In this document: positions 37,679 to 49,169 of the stretch, in pieces
How positions within the stretch are numbered: the stretch's first letter is position 1
Layout: every line of letters begins with the position of its first letter
DNA from: Margaritifera margaritifera
Lineage: Eukaryota; Mollusca; Bivalvia; Unionida; Margaritiferidae
Length of the DNA stretch: 64,000 bases
Direction: 5' to 3'
Assembly (NCBI GenBank): GCA_029931535.1
Contig: JAQPZY010000833.1
Coordinates: 372,001 to 436,000, forward strand
Position numbers and translations under genes: made by a program
Notes under the pieces: generated by a model
What the model was told of the DNA's origin: nothing
What the model saw: only the letters and a program-made list of their open reading frames with translations
Databases searched by the model: none

Positions 37679-38818
37679 AGTGACAACTAGAATCTGAAGT
37701 ACTATGTTGTGCAATAATATTACCGTATGATGCTATATAATACAATTTCATCATTTACTTTAAAGTAATATTAAACAGCGGTGACTGTACTATACCTATT
37801 TCTTGAAAGATAAAACCAGATTGTTTGAAGTTTTAATAATACCCACTGAAATTTGTAACTAAAGATTGCAACTTTTTTTTTTCTCCAGCTAAACAACAAA
37901 ATAAGCATTTAAACTTATGTACAGCTGTAGCTTTGAATGTTAAAAATACTATTCAGGTACTAAAATTTCCAACTTGTCACTTGAGAATTATCTGAATGCT
38001 AACGTTAGAAATTATCGGCGTCTTTAAAACCAGGAATGACTGAAACGGCATTAATGAAACCCGGAGTGTAATGTTCCTGTAGACAGCCAGATCCATGGAG
38101 TGTTATACTTCGTTTTCCGCATAAAAGAACATAACTAATATTACATCTGCGGGACTGCAAACTTAAACCAGTGTAAATTATTATAATTAATGAATGTCAT
38201 CGTTGCTCATGAATGTCAAGTCTGGATCAACCAGACCTCTTGCGGGGTGAGATCTACGCCATAAAAGGTATCTTAATGATCTATACTAATAATTGTTAGG
38301 ACACGCCTCCTCGTTGCTGTAAATTAGCAAAGAAACAGTTTCGCAATTCCAGTGACCGAAATATTTTTGTTTCTGTTTCTTCACTTTGACATCATTAAGA
38401 GTGTTCCTGTAAAGAATAAACGTTAATCAATAAAGTCTCTTATGCTTGTTCAATATAGTTTTCTTTATTTAAATTGATTATTGAGCCTAGCATATTTTGT
38501 TAATACTAGACAGATCGAGAATATGGTAATATATTATTTTCGAACAATTATATCTTTCATTTACGATGGAAATCATTGCAAACAAGTTGGTCCTTATATC
38601 AGAAGAATATTTAATTGCCCTTTCCACATCAATAATAATGCTAAATGGATACAAATGTCCGCTAACCCTATTTGTAAGCAAAGCAAAATTTGGTCACTGT
38701 CAAGCGGTGCTAAAATAAATCCATATCCCAATATTATTTTTCTTTTTCTTGTGTTGCGCTCTCAGTGTTAAATAAAGGTAATCGGTGATTCTGAGTATAA
38801 CCTGTATTATTTCTGACA

Positions 38819-38820
<2 letters not shown>

Positions 38821-38895
<75 letters not shown>
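38821..38895. repeat. (TG)n(TA)n microsatellite
   Basis: Four TG units then about 34 TA units. Confidence 0.95.
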
Positions 38896-38896
<1 letters not shown>

Positions 38897-40554
38897 TGTG
38901 TACAATGAATTATATACTTTTACCTTGATGCTTTTACTTTACTGTCAGCAAATATAATTTTTGAAATCCTCACTTTATTATGCTGATATTACAATGGATA
39001 ATACAAACAATAAATAAAACAGTCAATCATATTTAAATGTTCAAGGAAAAGCATTATCTTGCCCTGAAACAACAAAATATTACCAACAAGAGTATGCTAT
39101 ATGACCAACAATATAATAATTCATAACTTAGACGGGATTAAATTTATGAAAGACAAAAATTCCATTGACACTGTATGTGGTATTGTTGAGCGATCAGCAG
39201 TTACAAACGCCGATTTTAAAATAATGCATAGCCGAAGCTAATTTTATATAATAGAAATGTTGCTCAATTAAATTTTCAGCAGCATATTTTCCCAAATCAG
39301 CTTCTTAGGATCAATGTCTTAATATTTGTTTTTCAAATGTCCACACAGATAAACTACTGCAATAGTGTTTGCCACATTTAACATCGGCTGTTTGATCTCG
39401 GTAGTTTACCGTAGTGTCTCTTGTGTTTTAAAATATTTGCGTTCACTCCAGACAATCCCCAGTCTGAGCAATGTTTGTCTGGTTGCATCAATTACATCAC
39501 TATCGCGCCTTTCATACAGTACCCTCTGTAACTAGTCCATGGGAACTAGAGCATAAAAATGTAATAATGCTATATGTGTATTTATGCTATGCACTAAGAA
39601 TATAATTCATAAGCAAGAAAATAACGTTGTAGCTTCAGCACGAAAAGCTTGCAAATTATGAGATTAAGATACTCAATCACCGCTAATAGAGAGCAGCATT
39701 CATATTACACACCAGCGCAATACATTCAGTCACCTTTGAAGAAAATCGCATATGCATCGATATAATCGATGGACTTTTGTTGTATCTATATAGCACATGT
39801 CTTTATACCTAATATTTAAAACGAAAGAAAGAACAACTATCGATAACAATCAGATGCACTAACCTCTACCAGACCCTCGCTTAGCTGAGATCCGATTGAG
39901 ACTCGCCAGATGTCTGGTTCAACGAGGCTAGAATAATTTTAGATCTTTTCATGCTCAACAGTGACAAGAGCGTTGAATGTTCGTTTTCTCAATATTGAAT
40001 TATCACCTTGTTTCCTTCTGTTTAGGGAATAAAACTTAAAAAAAAAAAAAAAAAGCAAGTAAGGGGTCTAACTCTGTATTAACATGATGTCAAAAAGGGT
40101 AGGAATTTTTAATGCTCAATGTTCAAATATTTGCTTGGATAAACCGGGTTTTTAAAATTAGTATTTCTTGCGAAGTTAGAAAAATTGATGTTTTTGAATT
40201 ACAAGTGATACATATGATAATATATCAATTTTTTTTTCTAAAATTTTGCTTCTTCACATTTTATTAATTAATTTGATAAAATTATAAATTTGGCTCCTCT
40301 TTTCTACAAATATGCATATTATTGTTTACATTGATATGTATTTATGGAATGAATCTAAAAACAGGTATTGATTAATTGTCGAATGAAACTATGATTTATT
40401 ACTATTTGTTTACTTGAAATTTCACCTTTCTTCATAAACATTAAGATAGATCAATACAATACATTGGTACATGTACTTTTGTTAAATTGTATATAGTACC
40501 ATGCCTGCTTTTATTAATAGTACTAAAATACTGTCAAATAAGAAGACAGAAGCC

Positions 40555-40650
40555 ATAGACGTCTGGCATGAAAAAACCATATATGTCTAGCATGAAAAAC
40601 CCATGAATGTCTAGCATGAAAAACCCATGAATGTGTAGCATGGAAAGAAC
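40555..40650. repeat. 24-bp tandem repeat, four units
   Basis: Units resemble ATGTCTAGCATGAAAAACCC; the first (GACGTCTGGCATG) and the last (ATGTGTAGCATGG) are the most diverged. Confidence 0.85.
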
Positions 40651-40935
40651 ACGAATAAGTAGTGTTTCATAATACACGTCTATAATATTAACATATGGTA
40701 TCTTCTATGGACAGATATTTGCGCTACTGTTGCTTACAAAAAGGCAATGATTCCACCTTGATCGTCGACTATTAGGCGCCCGAGAACGCCATGAAATACC
40801 GAAGTACCGAGAGTCGTGTTTGGATGGCATAATGGAATCTGTACAATACCAAATGAAACTGCATTATGAAATCATACCAAAAGATATTGATACTGCTGAA
40901 TAAAGAATGTTGGTGCGTAAAGAGAGGATATAAAC

Positions 40936-41028
<93 letters not shown>

Positions 41029-41033
41029 TATAT
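40936..41033. repeat. Compound (TA)n(CA)n(TA)n microsatellite
   Basis: A short TA run, about 11 CA units and about 33 TA units. Confidence 0.95.
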
Positions 41034-41453
41034 CTTGGATGGTAACTGTAAGAAAAAAACAAATAAGACTCCAGTCCAATTAGCTTATACCGGTCTCTCC
41101 ATAACATTTGAAACATAAGCAGTGTACAATCAAAACATGACGAATCACAGATTGAGATGAACGATACATATGCAGTAGAAGAAATGTAACAGTTGTTTTC
41201 AGACGTACGTTAGTGCATTTGAGTTAGCGGGGAAAGTCTCCACTTATATAAAGTTAAATAAATGAAATGACTGAGATCGCTTTCAATTAAACACCATCTG
41301 TTATCTACTCCTTCTCTACTTTCTGTTCAGTGTTATTCTTGTATGAATATTTTTAATATGCGCTAGAACTCATCGACAGTTAACTTTTGACAAATGGGAA
41401 ACCGCTTATTTCACGGAAAATTCTTAAGATTCATGTACCCTGTGCGACGCTAC

Positions 41454-41563
41454 CGACAGGTTGTTGGAGGTGAGCCAGAGAGAGGGATACATGATCCGTT
41501 AAAATCGACAGGTTGTTGGCGGTGAGCCAGAGAGAGGGATACATGATCCGTTAAAATCGAGGA
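41454..41563. repeat. 53-bp tandem repeat, two units
   Basis: Two near-identical units start CGACAGGTTGTTGG at about 41454 and 41507 and end GATCCGTTAAAATCGA. They differ by one base (GGAGGTGAG against GGCGGTGAG). Confidence 0.9.
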
Positions 41564-41876
41564 TAAACGCTACCACTCCTGACAGAAATGATTTTTATTC
41601 TTATTAACAGAAAAAGAGAAAGATGTTCTACCCAGGAATCAATACTGGATCCATTAGAGCTCTCGCGAATCAATTTGGAATAAACCGTTGAATCTGTCTT
41701 TGAATGGTAAATGAATTGGCAGAGGTAAAGGTAGGATAAAATTGGTGATGCATACTGCTAGAGTTTAGAACGAAAACTGACACAGAAAGAGAGCAAAAAC
41801 TTATTTTAAAGAGACAGCATTTGTGCAGAGCATAGACACAAGTGGATATAAAAAGCATGCCTGCTCACAATGATTT

Positions 41877-42040
41877 ATCATAATCTGCTAGAAGCGGTAA
41901 CTATTGGCTGACTTGCTAATGTTGGTCGTGATTATAATCTGCTAGAAGCGGTAACTATTGGCTGACTTGCTAATGCTGGTCGTGATTATAATCTGCTAGA
42001 AGCGGTAACTATTGGCTGACTTGCTAATGCTGGTCGTGAT
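41877..42040. repeat. 55-bp tandem repeat, three units
   Basis: Three almost identical units beginning ATAATCTGCTAGAAGCGG (about 41880, 41935 and 41990) and ending CTGGTCGTGATT. The first has GTTGGT where the others have GCTGGT. High identity means recent expansion. Confidence 0.95.
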
Positions 42041-42199
42041 TTTTGGCGGACAGAAACAGAGCTGCGATAATATTTATCGTACCAAATTATCTTAATCTTA
42101 TAATATAAACACAAAAAGCTTGACAATGACTCCGTGTAATGTCTTTTTCTTTTTTCAGCATTATATTCGACATTTAAAAAATGATATATTCATGTTTGC

Positions 42200-42346
42200 A
42201 TCAAATGTGAATTCGCCGGGGAAGGGAAATAACTAAATTGTAAAAACTTTATAGACAACAAGTAGTGTAACTAAATGATTGTGTAAAGCCTCTCGAAATA
42301 AAGTTCTTCTTCTTCTTCTTCTTCTTATTATTATTATTATTATTAT
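42200..42346 (+). mobile_element. Possible LINE/SINE 3' end with (CTT)n(ATT)n tail
   Basis: The stretch TGTAAAGCCTCTCGAAATAA leads into AGTTCTTCTTCTT and then (ATT)n. A similar layout (TGTAAAGCGCTTAGAGC, then a triplet tail) ends the L2-like LINE at 60122. No coding part is recognisable upstream, so only the 3' end can be suggested. Confidence 0.4.
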
Positions 42347-42813
42347 AAGTAGTGGTACCTCATTATAAAGAACATGCTACTACTATTATAACGCGGGTAT
42401 GATTACGGATTCCACTAAACTGGTCAAATTTTAAATTGATAATCTATATCACATACACTTTGTTGTTTGGCTAATTCTAGTTAAATATGACATGATTTCA
42501 CATAATACATTTCTGTGTAATCATTTACTTTTCATGGGATATCAATTTTCATGATTTCGTGCTTACTACCAACAACAACAACTTTAAGTCCCAAAGTATA
42601 ATGACACATCTTTGGAAATATTATAAAACCTCTTTCTCAGTCCACAAAATAAGTAACAATAAAAATATATCATTGTCTCCCAAACCACTAAAATTAAAGC
42701 CACAAATATAATTAAGTGTAACAAACTAATTGGTGTAGTGGGATTTGTGTGTAATATTATGACAACATCCCTCGGTATAAGGCTTTCTCCCGTCTAACGC
42801 AGGTCACTTGTAT

Positions 42814-42905
42814 TGTTACGACTCTAGGTCTTAAATAAGTTGCAACAGAAATAAAGCGAAAGCAACAAGGTAAGTAAAATCAACAAGCAATTTATTTCTA
42901 GACAA
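42814..42905 (-). mobile_element. LTR 3'-end fragment related to the solo LTRs
   Basis: Read on the minus strand this ends ...CTAGAGTCGTAACA, like the 3' ends of the LTRs at 43388 and 52538, and shares TTGTTGATTTTACTTACCTTG with the fragment at 52400-52538. The remainder up to 43387 is not alignable by eye. Confidence 0.5.
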
Positions 42906-43387
42906 TTTTCAGGTTGCATTTAGATAGCAGTTTTATATTTTTGAGAACATTGCCTCTGGGTTAGGTCATTGACTCAGAAAGGATACCTTTCCCAAAGTAC
43001 AACATAAATATTTGTCTTGCTATTCATTATCACTTAGGCTCTGTATAGCATTATATATTGGCACAAAGAGAAATTTGATCACTAATTCATAAAAATTATC
43101 TTTTAATCTAAATACGTAATTAAATTACACTAAATATTTGACAAATCAATTACTTTAATATTTGCCATTACTCGAATGAGTACCGTAGACCATTTATAAA
43201 GTATAATCTAAGTTGCAATCTATAAAAAAAACCCATTTTTTTTCCAGTAAGGGTTTGAGTTTTCAAAGTGCTGCTGTCTTTTGATACAGGATGAGCAAAA
43301 TAATTGTATTGATTTTGTTCCAGCTGTTAAAAAGACACGTTTTAAATCCCACTGCTGTCTCTCATCAATAAAGTCATGTGTATAAAT

Positions 43388-44269
43388 TGTTACGACCCTA
43401 TGGTAAAAACAAACGTAACAAAAAGAAAGTGAAACCAATAATGTTTGTAATAATGAACAAACAAAAATCAAAATACACTTACAGTATCGTGTATTAAAAT
43501 CCAAATAATCAAACTATTATTAGTGTCCTAATCACATGTCCTGTATATATAGAAACTATAAAATGTTCCAAATGAATGAATGTTCCAAGTTAACGAATGT
43601 TCCAAATGAATCTTCGTAATGAACGAACGTTCTGAATGAATGAGTCTTCGAAATGAACGAATGTTCCGAATAAAGATTATTCTAAATAAATGAGTCTCTA
43701 ATGTTCCGATGTACTAACGATGATGTAATCCAGATAATCTTTAAGAATGTTCACAGGCATCCCAGAAAGTCCTAAATATATCTCCAAATGTTAGTGAGTA
43801 CTCCATATAGCTCTGATGAATGGTCCCCTAAATAACTCCTTTCGAATTATCTATACAGCATGTCATGACTGCATTACAGGATCCCAGCACGGCTATTATT
43901 TCAAACAATCTGATGATTCCAAAAGCTGATCGTATAAACAGATATTTTCAACTAAAGATTTAAAATGGGATGAATATAATTAGTATATTCAGGTCTTTTA
44001 TACAGTTTGCAAATGGCATATTTCACAACAGGAAACGTGTCATATTACACCCAGAATGCAATACTAAATGCGTCTTTTTAATGGAAAAGTACTCGACGTA
44101 CGGTAAACAACTCTGACCTTGAACATAAGGTCAGTAAACATGTTGTTATTTGATTAGTAGTACAACTAAAGCCAACTTAAATATGACTCGCTATTTGACA
44201 CAATTTTAAAGTAGTCATAGGCCAATAGTTTAATCACATTATAGATTCCATATACATAATTCCTTAACA
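43388..44269 (-). mobile_element. Solo LTR of a retrotransposon (882 bp)
   Basis: Reverse complement of the LTR at 51491-52395: it starts (minus strand) TGTTAAGGAATTATGTATAT at 44269 and ends CATAGGGTCGTAACA at 43388, so TG...CA ends are present. It contains a TATA box (GTATAAAAGACC on the minus strand, about 43993-44004) and a block of GAATGTTCC-type short repeats (43560-43700). AAAT flanks both ends (43384-43387 and 44270-44273). No coding region or second same-strand LTR adjoins, so it is a recombination-derived solo LTR. Confidence 0.85.
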
Positions 44270-44295
44270 AAATAAATAAATAAATAAATAAAAAA

Positions 44296-45010
44296 TGTGG
44301 CAGTTATCCCCTATTTCGATTGAAACTTGAGACCCGCAGGTTTCCGCACCAATCGCCTTGCCTGAACGCTCCAACACCCATAATCTCTGGACTAAGCGAA
44401 CATCTCGCTGAAAATGGATGAACAGAGTCGCGAATATCGCCTGCAATTAACTCTTATCCAAAGACACAATCAGTGTGAGTTCCTCTGCGATAAATCGAAT
44501 CATATAAATATTTATATAGATAGCTACAAATATACACCGGACAAAGCGAAAAGTGCTATCTATAGATTTTACACGAGGTCGCGTGATAATTTGAAGTAAA
44601 ATTATAAATGAAGAAATAAAATTATCATATAGATTAGACAATTTGTTACTCATCCCCTGCTAAGATTCGAACGCAGATCAGCGGGTTACGGCACCACTCG
44701 CCTTGCCTGCGTGCACCAACCCCCATACCATCCAGCCTAAACGCACGTCCTCTCAAAAAGGATGGAAGATAATCGCGGATATGTGCATTCGTGCGTAGCA
44801 AACATATTTGCATGGCGACGCAGTAATAAACTCTCATCTAGATACACTTTCATTCTGGATTCCTCTGACAGAAATCGAAGCATATAGAAGTTACTAAGAA
44901 TAGTTACAAATATACAGCAGGCAGAACGGAAAGTGCTATCCCTAGATCATACATGAGGATGCCTTATAATATGAAGTGAAATTATATATGGAGAAAGGAC
45001 AGCATTTTCC
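44296..45010 (-). repeat. Two tandem copies of the tRNA-like-containing repeat
   Basis: Copy A (44296-44640) and copy B (44641-45010) repeat with a period of about 355 bp. On the minus strand each has a block with GGATAGCACTTTCCG (copy A: ATAGCACTTTTCG), a GGAATCCAGAATG or GGAACTCACACTG block, and then a tRNA-like module. In copy B the module is GGGGGTTGGTGCACGCAGGC ... CTGCGTTCGAATCTTAGC. The same order occurs at 31150-31590 on the + strand. The pieces that look like genes here are frames across this repeat. Confidence 0.65.
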
Positions 45011-45019
45011 GCTCTGTCC

Positions 45020-45585
45020 GTGCACTTCCAAGCACATGGCGGCTTTCAAATCGTCAGCCGCTCAACGAATCTTTGATAACGGAATTCAGCCAAAAATTAT
45101 CATGGAGACAAAATAACGGCTGTATGGAGGATGTGGCAAAATTTGGATCTGCACTGCCATAGGAAGTTTTTACGACGGCGGGTGTATGCTCTGGTGCTTT
45201 GTTATGGAGTAGATGGATACCTCAAGTACTAGTGCACATACGGATGGTTCGGTAGTGTTCCGCAACTTTTGTTAACACTTGGCAGGTATACAAATATCCA
45301 TTGACAATAGCCGAGTCAGATCGGTATCCACAAATAGTGCGTATAAAAGTCTCTTGAGGGTCCAACTATGTCGACCGATTTATGGTCTCTGCTCGTTTTC
45401 TCAAACTTTTTTATTATTTCCTCTTACGTCAAGTTCAGAAAAGTAAATCCATATTTCATGACCTGTGACCATCTCATTCAAACGTTTTTGGTCAGTCCTG
45501 GCGTTTTTAGCTATTTGCTGATTGACAAATTCAACCCGAGTCTGTTTTTGATAAATCGTCACAAATGCGGGACCCATCTTGCATA
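45020..45585 (-). pseudogene. mariner transposase remnant
   Basis: Mariner transposases cut and paste DNA at TA sites with a DD34D catalytic triad. On the minus strand the frame reads MGPAFVTIYQKQTRVEFVNQ and then MVTGHEIWIYFSELD (about 45480-45435). The second corresponds to the first catalytic aspartate segment, but the Asp codon has become His (GHE). About 330 bp further, QILPHPPYSRYFVSM (about 45150-45105) corresponds to the block with the last aspartate, and that Asp is also lost. Several stops and frameshifts lie between. The N-terminal DNA-binding part and terminal repeats were not found. Confidence 0.7.
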
Positions 45586-45599
45586 AACCTTTCTGAGCA

Positions 45600-47020
45600 T
45601 CAAATGATTCTTCAATATATTAAAAGCAGCTGCCGACCATCTTTAAAACAACGAAATCACATCACAATTGTAACATATGACAGATAATTACATCAGTAAA
45701 CTTTATCCAAGTCGGTTTTGATATCAGTAAGTGTGCCCTAATATCGGTCGGAATTTATAGTATTATCTTTGCTCAGATGCAGAATTTCTCTCCTTCTTCG
45801 TCATTTTTATGTATCTGTCATTTACCTATACTATGTCACACACATACATATGCAGGTATTGGGCATGCTGCACGTGCAGCTTCAGATAATTTTACAGATT
45901 TCAGAACTATGGTTTTTAGGCAGCTGCATAAAAAACATTGCAATTATTTTACTCATCCTATTTGAAAATAAAGTGAAGCTTTAAAAACTCATATATGGAG
46001 TCACAAATGTGAACCTATACTTCCTAACACATAGTATTGTATTTTTTATGTTCTCGTGCATATTTTCCTACTTGTAAAACCAATTTCTCAAAGAATAAAA
46101 TGCTTTTATACTATCCTCGGACATATGCTAGGTAAAAGTAAAATCCAAGGGAATGACAATGGCGTTCTAAAGAACACTATATAAAGGAAATATGTATGTT
46201 TGTTGCGGGGAAATTGCTGTCTGAGTAGGACCCTGAATATTTCTCAATGCAGATCAATTTACAGTCTAATATTTTTGTTACCATCAACGTTATGTCTAAA
46301 CCCTAACATTTCGTTTTACTGAATGTCGTGTTAACGACAGTTGACTGTAGGAGCAAACTACATATAAAGAAGACAAAATCTTCCCAGCCATATGGCTGTT
46401 TAAATAGACGTCGATATTTTTCTCACATTCGGAAACTCAGATATCAATCAGCTCAAATGGAATTAGGGGTTCAATGAATTAATACTACATACTTTTTAAC
46501 AACCTTTCTGTATGATATAGCCAAATAAATATCTTAAGCAAAAGACAAAGCAAGTGCATGACATTTTACATAAGAATTAGTTGAGTTTGATATACTGAAC
46601 GTCTAATGTGTTCATATAAACTAACCTGCGTCACCTATCAATATCGCCATCCTCTGTCAATATCGCCATTGTAGGCGATTTAAGCCAATTTTTCTTGTCT
46701 TTCGGAAGGAAAAAAAAAACTGCGTGATATGTTTGATAATTTTGATATGCAAACTGTCTTGAAAATATTTACAGATTTCAAAACAAACAATTTGTCAACT
46801 CCCCGCACGCCATAAAAAATCTACATGTTTCAAAACAAATAATCTGTCCACTCCCCCACCAAAAACACCCCCCCCCAAAAAAAATAAAAAAAATCCCCAA
46901 CAAACAAACAAACAATCAAACAATCAAACAAAAGAACAACAAAAAGGTAGTAAAAGGCCGGTTTAGACCCACCTCGCATCACAATATGCTGAGTCACAGA
47001 GCATCAACGTTGGGGAGCTG
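45600..47020. other. Gene-free sequence
   Basis: No supported gene. Small local duplications: TCAATATCGCCATC (46638 and 46655) and TTTCAAAACAAAYAATYTGTC (46776 and 46830). An A/C-rich low-complexity stretch spans 46855-46945. Confidence 0.5.
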
Positions 47021-47073
47021 CGACGTTTTTGTTAGACCTAGGGCGTCGTTGGGGGGTGGGAGTGGGTTAACGC

Positions 47074-47319
47074 TTGCCTTGGCGGTCATGGTGGCATATC
47101 AGCAGGTGGGTGACTATGATCAACACACCAATTAGGGACGCCTGGGGTCTATGGGGTACCATCAGTAGTCATGGTCCGACGAGGAAACAACACGCGTATA
47201 TGGATGCTTTGGATGCCAAACAGAACCGTGTGGAGGAAAATGCTTCAACATGCTGGAAATGCGGAGCAGGCACCATCGCCACTCACCGCACATGCAACCG
47301 CTGTGGAGATGGCCACTAG
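47074..47319 (+). CDS. Zinc-ribbon-like small frame in the TIR element
   Basis: An 81-codon open frame ends with CWKCGAGTIATHRTCNRCGD, giving two CxxC pairs 10 residues apart, a layout typical of small zinc ribbons. It begins inside the left terminal inverted repeat and ends at a clear stop, TAG at 47317-47319. Earlier residues (WRSWWHISRW) are TIR-encoded and need not be translated. Product and function are not known; it could be a fragment of a larger protein. Confidence 0.3.
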   Translation: MPWRSWWHISRWVTMINTPIRDAWGLWGTISSHGPTRKQHAYMDALDAKQNRVEENASTCWKCGAGTIATHRTCNRCGDGH

Positions 47320-48089
47320 GCCGACAAGCTACGACGCATAGAACTAAAACCAGAGGACAATTTAGGAAGGTCCTTAGTGAGCTCCAGGGTAAAGTACATC
47401 CTAGATTCAGGTCGCGCTAAGTGACAAACGTCTCTATTGAAGCAGCTCTGGTGCAAGAACATATTCCCGTCTGACCAGTGACGATCGTAATTTCATATTC
47501 AAACAAAGGGTAGGTACCATAGCATACATAGCAACACACCAGGGTCGCCAGAGAAGACTGGCATCAAACAGCAGCAATTAGCGACAATGTTCCAATTCGA
47601 GAAAGGCTGTGTATCATACGCTCATAGTCCACGTACACGTTAGTGATCATAGAGCGACTGATTGCACTACTCAGAGAGGGGCAGATCACTGAGTTCGAAT
47701 ACGATGATATGCTGGAGGCAGTACTGACCGCCCGAGCACGACAGCCAACCCTATCAGCTATCCGGCGGCCCACGCCAGCCCAGAGGCAGCAAAGGCCTAC
47801 ACCGGCTCCAAGGTAGCCACGGACGAGTCGCCTCGATCATCCTTGGCTTGACCCACTACACCGACGACTACGCTCGCAGCGCAGGGCCGACGATGATAAT
47901 TGTAAATGACGCTACAGACAATGTTGAGGATGCTCCTTATATTATAATACTCATGGCAAAGCCCGCCACCGAGACAGACTCCGCCACAAACCGAGTATTG
48001 AGCTCTGTCAATGCCAACTTCAGCCTGGACTTCGCACAGCGGAAAGGGCAGTTGGACGCGCACGGCAACATTTCCCGCTGACTCACACC

Positions 48090-48480
48090 TTTGTTTTCTG
48101 CCGGAACGTGCGTAATGTCATTTTAGGCGCCAAGCACACAGTGTTGCTGACTAGCAAAAACACCGACGAGGACGCCATATTACGCGCCAACGCGGTTGAC
48201 GAAGGCAAGGTCACGCTCTCAAAGCTCGCCCTGTGGATGTCGGACGTGGCACCTGCGCATGAGGTGTAAACCAACATGCTTAACTTCATGCAAGGTGGTT
48301 GGTGGTTAGAGTACCAAGTCTTTTCATGCCATGACGATGGACACCCAGCAAAGCGCGGTCTTCGACCAGTTCTTCTAGTAGACCAGCGCCCAGCAGAGCA
48401 TCGCCGCACCCAGGCACGTCTTCGTAGCCCTCCAGCTCTCGAATAGGGAGAATAAACTTCAGCGAATGGACTCCTGGCCC
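48090..48480 (+). pseudogene. Capsid-like protein fragment of the TIR element
   Basis: Three recognisable segments lie in order: FVFCRNVRN with GAKHTVLLTSKNTDEDAIL (about 48088-48180), GKVTLSKLALWMSDVAPAHE (about 48205-48267) and, after a TAA and a shift of frame, AAPRHVFVALQLSNREN (about 48398-48450). A W-x-x-x-V-x-P core after a GKV-x-L-x-K strand and a later PR-x-VF-x-ALQ strand are the features I associate with this family. The upstream frame VLSSVNANFSLDFAQRKGQL (47996-48060) may be an adjoining piece. At least two stops and two frame changes break it. Capsid identity is inferred from recollection only. Confidence 0.35.
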
Positions 48481-49169
48481 AGGGTTGATCCGAGGGTCGC
48501 AACGATCACACCTACAAGTTAGGCGAGGGTGTAGAATAAGCTGCATCATATATTCTTCATCTAGCCTGCCCGACCCCCCAGAGGTCATTCTGAGCGCTCC
48601 GCATGCTTATGAGCCTTTGCAGACAAGGTCTACGGCTATTCTGAGCCGGCCCGTTTCGTACAGATCCTTGAGCCTATCTACATGTTCCATAAATTCTTCT
48701 TCAGAGGCGCTAACGAAAAGTTTGCGCAGGGTAACTATGGAAGGAGGAGGAATGGAATATCCCCATCGTACATGGTAAGGGCCTTGGGTCCAATCGTATC
48801 GGGTAAGATATGTGATTCCTATCGCTAGTTGACTCCGCTCCTACGCTGTCTACCTGCTTACGCTTCAGACTGTCCATGACGGTATCCTATAGACCCCATC
48901 TAATCTCTAATTGATGTGTTGGTGTTGGTCGCCATCCTGATGCTATGCTACCATGACTCTCAAGGCCTCCCTAAACCCACCAGACAACGACGCCCGGGGT
49001 CTAATAAAAACGTGAGGTAGGAACTACGTCAACAAATTATTGTACACAATTCGACCACTTCTTTCATGAAAAAATGGATGTAACAATGATGCAGAAATTA
49101 TGTTAAAAGATGAAGAGACTATTATGTCTGATCAAAATATAGCCAGTGTTACTTTCAATAAGTGTGTAT

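Larger units (their letters stand above)
37680..41440. other. Gene-free sequence with simple repeats
   Basis: No supported gene. (TA)n at 38826-38895 and a (TA)n/(CA)n/(TA)n compound at 40936-41033. Four units of about 24 bp lie at 40555-40650. Frames over the TA tracts are artefacts. Confidence 0.5.
47023..49013. mobile_element. TIR-bounded ~2-kb element with eroded capsid-like cargo
   Basis: Left end ACGTTTTTGTTAGACC at 47023; right end on the other strand ACGTTTTTATTAGACC at 49013. The inverted repeats continue for about 140-155 bp with shared blocks GGGCGTCGTTG, GTCATGGTRGCATA and GGGGTCTATRGG. The interior is clearly richer in G+C than the flanks. Plus-strand frames from about 48090 to 48480 read in turn GAKHTVLLTSKNTDEDAIL, GKVTLSKLALWMSDVAPAHE and APRHVFVALQLSNREN. 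This series matches my recollection of a multicopy invertebrate protein family, probably capsid-like; the match is unverified. Stops and frame changes break it. A zinc-ribbon-like frame starts inside the left repeat. No transposase or integrase is visible and no target duplication could be fixed, so it would be non-autonomous or a deletion derivative of a larger element. Confidence 0.6.

Noticed and set aside
44680..44740. Functional tRNA gene on the minus strand
   Set aside because: Box-A/B-like segments exist but no acceptor stem pairing could be drawn, and the segment repeats as part of a larger family.
45769..45984. Two overlapping plus-strand frames of 62-71 codons
   Set aside because: They lack motifs and splice support and are hydrophobic because of T-rich composition.
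48083..48588. 100-139-codon minus-strand frames in the TIR element
   Set aside because: They are rich in Arg, Ser and Cys as expected of antisense frames in GC-rich DNA, and the plus strand carries the recognisable segments.
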